This document shows, piece after piece, positions 59,483 to 64,000 of a DNA stretch of 64,000 nucleotides (positions are counted from its first letter, which is position 1; every line of letters begins with the position of its first letter). The notes beneath the pieces are model-generated. The model ran no database searches. It was given only the letters and a program-made list of their open reading frames with translations, and was not told the DNA's origin. The DNA is taken from assembly GCF_003019675.1 (NCBI RefSeq), contig NZ_CP028105.1, forward strand, positions 3,178,282-3,242,281, in the 5' to 3' direction. Position numbers and translations under genes: made by a program. Source of the DNA: Fusobacterium ulcerans. GTDB taxonomy: Bacteria; Fusobacteriota; Fusobacteriia; Fusobacteriales; Fusobacteriaceae.

Positions 59483-59935
59483 CTATATATTTTCATCTTC
59501 TTCAAAAACAAATTTTTTTTCTTCAGTATTATATTTTAAACTATAACATTTTTTAGCTTCTACTTCTATTTCCAGCTTTTTATGCCCTGTAGATGTATGA
59601 ACTGTTTTAAATACTTTTTTCCTTGTCCATGAGGCTTCTGCCTCTACCACATGTTTTCCTGGTAAAACTAGTATCCCTCTTTTCATTTTTTCACAAAATA
59701 TATTTGGCTTTTTCCCATCTACTTTTACTACATCTAAATTATCTGAAAAGTCTCCTAAAAATGTACTTGTAAGAATTATTATTTTAGAAGCAGTTGGATT
59801 TTCTTCAAGATATTTCTTTGTTTTATTCTTCATTTTTTTTCTATAAATTAAAGTAAGTGGTAATCCTATTACAAGGTAGATTATCATTATATATTTTACT
59901 GGTCCACTAAAAATATTTTCTAATATTTCTCTCAT
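59483..59935 (-). CDS. Membrane-anchored protein of unknown function
   Basis: The 150-residue protein has an N-terminal anchor (VKYIMIIYLVIGLPLTLIY) and a globular part with FSDNLDVVKVDGKKPNIFCEKMKRGILVLPGKHVVEAEASWTRKK, a beta-sandwich-like stretch around a conserved-looking VLPGKHVVEAEA segment, and an acidic end KKFVFEEDEN. The stop of the preceding gene is directly before its ATG, so it is translationally coupled. Family not recognised. Confidence 0.6.
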   Translation of the reverse strand: MREILENIFSGPVKYIMIIYLVIGLPLTLIYRKKMKNKTKKYLEENPTASKIIILTSTFLGDFSDNLDVVKVDGKKPNIFCEKMKRGILVLPGKHVVEAEASWTRKKVFKTVHTSTGHKKLEIEVEAKKCYSLKYNTEEKKFVFEEDENI

Positions 59936-60388
59936 TTAAAATTCCCCTTTTTCTTTCTTTGTAGTTTCTAATACTACTTCATCATTAAATCCTAAGATAT
60001 TCAATAGTTCTAAGTAATTTTTTTCTCCAAGCATACTACAATCTATATATTCTCCAATTTCATCTTCTGGTGTTTTTACAACAAGGGTGCATGTATCAAT
60101 TCCACTGCTATATTCAATTGATGAACTGAAGGAACATTGACTTATTGCATAATGATATTTTTTCTTTTTTCCATTATAAAAGATGAGGTCATCTCCATCT
60201 ATTATGACTTTGATATTATCGCTTACTATTGCAAAATAAGAAAATAATAGAAAAGCTAATATTCCAATTATTAATGCTAGATCACCTCTTAAAAATATGC
60301 TGAATACATAAGATAAGAATATTGCTCCAACAAAAGCGTAAATTATTTCTTTAAAAATTCTTGTTTTTTTACTTTTTAATTCTACCAT
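59936..60388 (-). CDS. Two-helix membrane protein of unknown function
   Basis: The 150-residue product starts at the ATG at 60388, with GAAGAAGGAAAA before it; the longer frame from 60409 overlaps the HU-like gene further. It has two adjacent membrane helices (IIYAFVGAIFLSYVFSIFL and LALIIGILAFLLFSYFAIV) and then a cytoplasmic or periplasmic beta-rich domain (VIIDGDDLIFYNGKKKKYHYAISQC). The layout resembles small DUF-type PH-domain-like membrane proteins, which I cannot confirm. It overlaps the end of the B-type HU gene. Confidence 0.6.
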   Translation of the reverse strand: MVELKSKKTRIFKEIIYAFVGAIFLSYVFSIFLRGDLALIIGILAFLLFSYFAIVSDNIKVIIDGDDLIFYNGKKKKYHYAISQCSFSSSIEYSSGIDTCTLVVKTPEDEIGEYIDCSMLGEKNYLELLNILGFNDEVVLETTKKEKGEF

Positions 60389-60672
60389 GATTTTCCTTCT
60401 TCTTTCCATTTAAGTGGCTTTGAAGTTCTAAATCTAACAGTTCTTCGAGGCTTTATTCTCATAATTTCCCATGTAGAAGGATTAGCTATATTTCTAGCTT
60501 TTTTATCTACAACCTCAAAAATTCCTCTTTTAGCAAAAGATACCTTTCCACTTATTTTTAGTCCTTCTTTTATTGTTTCTAATAATACATTTATATCCTT
60601 TGCTGCTTCCTTTAAACTTACCTTTGTCCTATCCATTTTTCTATATATTTTTGTAAAATCTCCCTTATTCAT
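60382..60672 (-). CDS. HU/IHF-like DNA-binding protein, B-type, third pair
   Basis: The 96-residue protein keeps the HU features KRGIFEVVDKKARNIANPSTWEIMRIKPRRTVRFRTSKPLK but is more diverged than the other two B-types and has an extra tail (KWKEEGKSW). It starts at the ATG that overlaps the A-type stop. It is next to the second autotransporter, as in the first locus. The arm has NPST in place of NPAT. Confidence 0.78.
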   Translation of the reverse strand: MNKGDFTKIYRKMDRTKVSLKEAAKDINVLLETIKEGLKISGKVSFAKRGIFEVVDKKARNIANPSTWEIMRIKPRRTVRFRTSKPLKWKEEGKSW

Positions 60673-60952
60673 TTTCAATCACCATACTTTCCTTTAGTTC
60701 TTTTCCTGCCCTGAATTTTATTACAGTTTTAGGAGTGGTATAGATAGTTTTTTTATTTTTAGGTAGGATTACCTTTCTTGAATTCATTTCTTTTTTTCTA
60801 AATATTCCCCAGCCTTTAAATGTAACTTTTTCTTCTTCCTCTAAGACAGTAAACAGTGTAGTCCAGAATGTTTCTATTTTTTCTTTTGCTTCTTCTAAAT
60901 TTTTTAAACCCCTATTATTTTTGTATAATTTTATAAAGTCTTTTTCCTTCAT
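60665..60952 (-). CDS. HU/IHF-like DNA-binding protein, A-type, third pair
   Basis: The 95-residue protein has DFIKLYKNNRGLKNLEEAKEKIETFW at the start, KVTFKGWGIFRKKEMNSRKVILP in the middle and VIKFRAGKEL. It lacks the acidic tail of the other A-types but ends VIENE. It lies 39 bases after the autotransporter stop, with AAGGGGG before the ATG and no terminator between, so it is likely in the autotransporter's transcript. Confidence 0.78.
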   Translation of the reverse strand: MKEKDFIKLYKNNRGLKNLEEAKEKIETFWTTLFTVLEEEEKVTFKGWGIFRKKEMNSRKVILPKNKKTIYTTPKTVIKFRAGKELKESMVIENE

Positions 60953-60991
60953 AATTCCCCCTTAATATCTTTTTTTATTTTATAAAAAGTA

Positions 60992-63775
60992 TTAAAGTTC
61001 TATTCTCACTCCAACACTTGCCTGCCAGTTTGTTTCAAAATCACTTCCAAATGTTTTCTCTACATCATAATATAAATGTGTAGTTCCTGTTTTACCAACT
61101 TTGAACTGTCCACCTATTCCTACTTCTACCCATGTATCTCTTCCGCTATATTTCTTATTTAGACTTGTATCTTCTCCAGTTATTTTAGCGCCATATTCTC
61201 CTGCAAATTCATGTAATACACCGGCTTTTACAAAATGGCTGCTCTTTTTAAAGTCATGTCCTGCATATATTCCTGCTCTTCCTATCAAGCTTTTAATATC
61301 TCTTTGTTCTACTCTTACTCCACTGTTCATTGAATAATCTGCACCTTTTACATATGTATAATTCATTTGTACATGAGGAGTTACATACCAAGCATTCTTT
61401 TCATATTTTTTCCCATGTTCTAAGCTAAGACTTCCTGCCCAAGTATTATAATCTGCTTCCAGTTTTTGATTATTCTCAGTATAACTTTTATAGTCATTAT
61501 CAAGATGGCTGTATTTAAGAATTATATCAGTATAGCTATTATCATTATATGCAAATGATTTATACATAGAAATTCCTATATTATGGTTTTTTCCATCACC
61601 ATTTCTAAAGTCTGTTTTCCCATCTCTTTTATGTACTGCAAATCCAGTAAATACACTTCCTTTTTCTGTTTCTTTTCTTTTGTCATATCCTACTTGAAGC
61701 ATATTATAGTCATTCTTAAATTTTCCAGATGATTTATCATGTTCCATTTCCCCAGATACTATTCTTGCCCATACTCCATCTTCTGAAGTATAATCACGTA
61801 TTTCTCCAAGTCTTTTATGAATAGTATCTAATTCTAAACGTGATAATGCTGCATTCATATAGTTTAAAGTAAGATCTTCTTCTACTTTCTCAACTACTTC
61901 TCCCTCTTTCTTATTTATCCCAGTTACATACCAAATATTTTCTGTCTCTTCCTCACCGTGTACATTTTCTTCAATTGACAGTGTATAATCATACACATTT
62001 GATATATCAGAAAATTCCTTTCCTTCAAAAGTTACATTTTTATCAGAAGCACCTATCATGATAGAAGAATTTTCTTTATCTGAAAAATCATGATTTACCA
62101 AGCCATTAATAGAAGTTTTTCCTGCTTGTACATAATTATTTTGTGGAACATCAGCTTTTGTTATATATATACCATCTGTTTTAGTCATACTTTGATCTTT
62201 ATCCTCTGGAGAGATATCCAGAATATATGTTCCTCCACTTCCAGTTGCATTATCTATGAGTACATACTGGCTTTCATCTACAGTTTCTCCTTTATGGTTC
62301 TGTGTCATATCTACTATCCCATTTTCCATGTCAAGCTTTGATACTCCACTTGCTGATAATACATACCATACTGCTTTATTTTTTAATCCTAAATCAAATA
62401 TCCCTCCATTACTTTTATATGTTGCCCCTTCTAAATATGAATCATTAGTATCTAATAGAATACTTGTTACCCCTTTTGAATTTATTGTTCCTTGTATTTT
62501 TTTGGTATATCCTTCATCTTGAATTAATACATTTCCACCAGTGTTAAATATTGCATATTTATCTGAATATATATTAGTTCCACCATTAAAAGTAGTATTT
62601 CCATTATTTAGATTATATATAGCTATTGTGAAGTTATTGTTTTTTCCAAAAGCATTTATATTACTTCCATTCCCAATAGTAGTCTTTGCATCAGATGTAT
62701 ATATACTACTTGCAGTAGAAATATTATCTCCATCAACCGTTATTGTAGCTCCTTCTCCGATAGTTAAAGTAGAGTTATTTCCATTATAGAGAGTTGTTGT
62801 TGTTGCTGAATTTTTTCCTCTTGCCTCTATATAGGCATTATCTCCTATAGTCAATTCAGAATTTTTATTATTTACAATAGCATAATTACTAAATTTTCTA
62901 GCTTCAGAAGTAAAATCAGAAGTAATAATTGAACCATTTCCAATTTTAATTTTTCCTCCATTTAAATTATTTATTGCTTCACTAGAAACTTCTTTACTTT
63001 CTTTTGTTCCAATTGCAGATACTCCTAATACTAATCCATTTCCAGCAGTTATTGTCTCCCCATTTTGATTATTTATTGCTATTGCCCAGCTCTTACTTGT
63101 ATGTGTATTATTTACATCTAATAATTCTGCTTTAATTTTTACATTATCTCCTATTGTAATTTTACTTGTATTTTCATACATAGTTGCTGTACCAATACCA
63201 TTTATTCGCCCCATAGATGAGCTTACATTTATTTCACTATTACTTCCAATTTCAGTATTAGTATTAGCAGATACATTTATTCCATCTAGTGCTAAGGATT
63301 CAAAATTTCCTAGAGCTTCTACATTTATTTCTGTTCTTTCCCCTATTTTTAAATCTCCCCTTGTTGTATTATTTATTCCAACTATCCTTCCTGTATTAAA
63401 ATCTCCTTCTATTTTTGCATTTACTTTTAAACCACTTGATAAATTAGTTTTATTAGCATAATTTGTTAATCCAAATACCGTTGCTCCTTTTTTCGTATCC
63501 GTTGTCTCATCAACTTTCACTGTTGTTGTTATAGAATCAATTTTTACTGTTATATTTTCAGAGGTTTCTATTCCTAATCCTAAAGCTACTTGTGAGGATT
63601 CTTTTTCTATATTTTCTATTTTTAAAACTGTATCTTTATCCTTACCTGTTATTATTTTCTCATAGTCTTCTCCAAAAGCAAAATTATTTAATAAAAAAGT
63701 AATTATTGCTATTAGAGTTATATTTTTTCCCCTTTTTTTATTAGTTCTTTTCACCATTTTCATTAATTTTTCCAT
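60992..63775 (-). CDS. Autotransporter with beta-helical passenger and barrel
   Basis: The 927-residue protein is complete. The N-terminus MEKLMKMVKRTNKKRGKNIT is the start of an extended signal peptide; cleavage probably follows FAFGED. Residues 40-600 form a passenger with repeats such as LTIGEGATITVDG and KIKIGNGSIITS. The last 280 residues are a barrel of the AidA/pertactin type, starting RLGEIRDYTSEDGVWARIVSGEMEHD and ending ASVGVRIEL. It would be placed on the outer membrane as an adhesin or similar surface protein. AGGGGAGAT lies before the ATG. The passenger differs from that of the first autotransporter, but the N-terminus and barrel class are shared. Confidence 0.92.
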   Translation of the reverse strand: MEKLMKMVKRTNKKRGKNITLIAIITFLLNNFAFGEDYEKIITGKDKDTVLKIENIEKESSQVALGLGIETSENITVKIDSITTTVKVDETTDTKKGATVFGLTNYANKTNLSSGLKVNAKIEGDFNTGRIVGINNTTRGDLKIGERTEINVEALGNFESLALDGINVSANTNTEIGSNSEINVSSSMGRINGIGTATMYENTSKITIGDNVKIKAELLDVNNTHTSKSWAIAINNQNGETITAGNGLVLGVSAIGTKESKEVSSEAINNLNGGKIKIGNGSIITSDFTSEARKFSNYAIVNNKNSELTIGDNAYIEARGKNSATTTTLYNGNNSTLTIGEGATITVDGDNISTASSIYTSDAKTTIGNGSNINAFGKNNNFTIAIYNLNNGNTTFNGGTNIYSDKYAIFNTGGNVLIQDEGYTKKIQGTINSKGVTSILLDTNDSYLEGATYKSNGGIFDLGLKNKAVWYVLSASGVSKLDMENGIVDMTQNHKGETVDESQYVLIDNATGSGGTYILDISPEDKDQSMTKTDGIYITKADVPQNNYVQAGKTSINGLVNHDFSDKENSSIMIGASDKNVTFEGKEFSDISNVYDYTLSIEENVHGEEETENIWYVTGINKKEGEVVEKVEEDLTLNYMNAALSRLELDTIHKRLGEIRDYTSEDGVWARIVSGEMEHDKSSGKFKNDYNMLQVGYDKRKETEKGSVFTGFAVHKRDGKTDFRNGDGKNHNIGISMYKSFAYNDNSYTDIILKYSHLDNDYKSYTENNQKLEADYNTWAGSLSLEHGKKYEKNAWYVTPHVQMNYTYVKGADYSMNSGVRVEQRDIKSLIGRAGIYAGHDFKKSSHFVKAGVLHEFAGEYGAKITGEDTSLNKKYSGRDTWVEVGIGGQFKVGKTGTTHLYYDVEKTFGSDFETNWQASVGVRIEL

Positions 63776-63833
63776 TAAATTATCTCCCCTTAATTTTATT
63801 TTTATTATATTTTTTAACGCAGAAAAAATAAGT

Positions 63834-63859
63834 GTTCTTGTTTATGTATAAAAGCGAAT
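63834..63859. promoter_or_regulatory. 26-bp palindrome-like element, copy 3 (degenerate)
   Basis: It begins GTTCTT and ends GCGAAT, and its centre shares TTTATGTATAAAAGCGAA with the reverse complement of copy 4. It lies 59-84 bases upstream of the second autotransporter. Confidence 0.45.
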
Positions 63860-63932
63860 AGTAATGGCTTTACTTTAGGCAATTTTTCCAATCTCATTTT
63901 TTTAATCTCTATTTTTTTAATCAATTTTTTTC

Positions 63933-63961
63933 TTGACTTTTTTAAATTTAAAGATTATAAT
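63933..63961 (+). promoter_or_regulatory. Predicted sigma-70 promoter, rightward, out of the window
   Basis: TTGACT (63933-63938), 17 bases, TATAAT (63956-63961). It points away from the autotransporter, as does the element at 5250-5278. What it transcribes lies beyond the window. Confidence 0.55.
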
Positions 63962-63975
63962 CGTATAAGAGAAAA

Positions 63976-64000
63976 GTTCGCTTTTATACATAAATGCGAA
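63976..64000. promoter_or_regulatory. 26-bp palindrome, copy 4 (cut by the window end)
   Basis: GTTCGC (63976-63981) and GCGAA (63996-64000) are visible; the last base of the second arm falls outside. It lies just after the start site of the rightward promoter, where a bound protein would block transcription. Confidence 0.5.

Overview
The window looks like a Fusobacterium chromosome segment, probably from the larger-genome species such as F. varium, F. ulcerans or F. mortiferum. The DNA is very AT-rich. It combines outer-membrane autotransporters with low-GC, Clostridium-like metabolism (AbgT carriers, a molybdenum hydroxylase, a purine riboswitch, an I-B-like CRISPR array). The species call is an inference from gene content; no rRNA or tRNA gene was seen.

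Region by region. (1) 0-5.5 kb: a gene fragment, a small C39/AvrRpt2-like cysteine peptidase behind a G8 tract, a pair of HU-like genes, and an autotransporter split by a frameshift near 4.22 kb. (2) 5.2-8.5 kb: a compact replicon- or phage-like module (holin-like proteins, a helix-turn-helix protein, a DnaC-type loader, a winged-helix replication protein) with 10-bp tandem repeats. (3) 8.8-22 kb: small unknown proteins, a Bax-like glucosaminidase, an LRR membrane protein, pirin, a MATE pump, a nucleotidyltransferase, ThiD, exonuclease III and DNA polymerase IV. (4) 22-27 kb: a ferric/sugar-phosphate-type ABC importer and a PuuD-like hydrolase. (5) 27.3-28.4 kb: an orphan CRISPR array of 17 repeats whose repeat sequence switches part-way through a hybrid repeat. 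(6) 29-35.6 kb: an Sm-like small protein, then a purine regulon (guanine-type riboswitch, NCS2 permease, three-subunit molybdenum hydroxylase, Xpt). (7) 35.6-38 kb: an amino-acid ABC importer behind a histidine-rich leader peptide and terminator. (8) 38-48 kb: an ABC-2 exporter with one frameshifted permease, a 50-aa protein, a large TPR protein, YitT, MscS, a WG-repeat protein and a decarboxylase-arginase fusion. (9) 48-56.7 kb: a DJ-1 protein, SlyD, RpiB, HIT, and a block with two AbgT transporters and two hydrolases. (10) 56.7-64 kb: a leftward run with an autotransporter, HU-like pair, small membrane proteins, MscS and another HU-like pair.

How the parts fit together. The purine block reads as uptake, hydroxylation and salvage of purine bases. 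The AbgT block reads as uptake and hydrolysis of N-acyl or p-aminobenzoyl-glutamate-like amides. The histidine leader suggests that importer is induced when histidine is scarce. The two autotransporter loci share an extended signal peptide, a downstream HU-like gene pair and pairs of 26-bp palindromes upstream, so they probably share control.

Several starts were moved downstream of the longest open frame because a clear Shine-Dalgarno sequence lies directly in front of an internal ATG or GTG. Two genes (autotransporter near 4.22 kb, ABC-2 permease near 39.58 kb) are broken by single-base frameshifts and are given as two pieces each.
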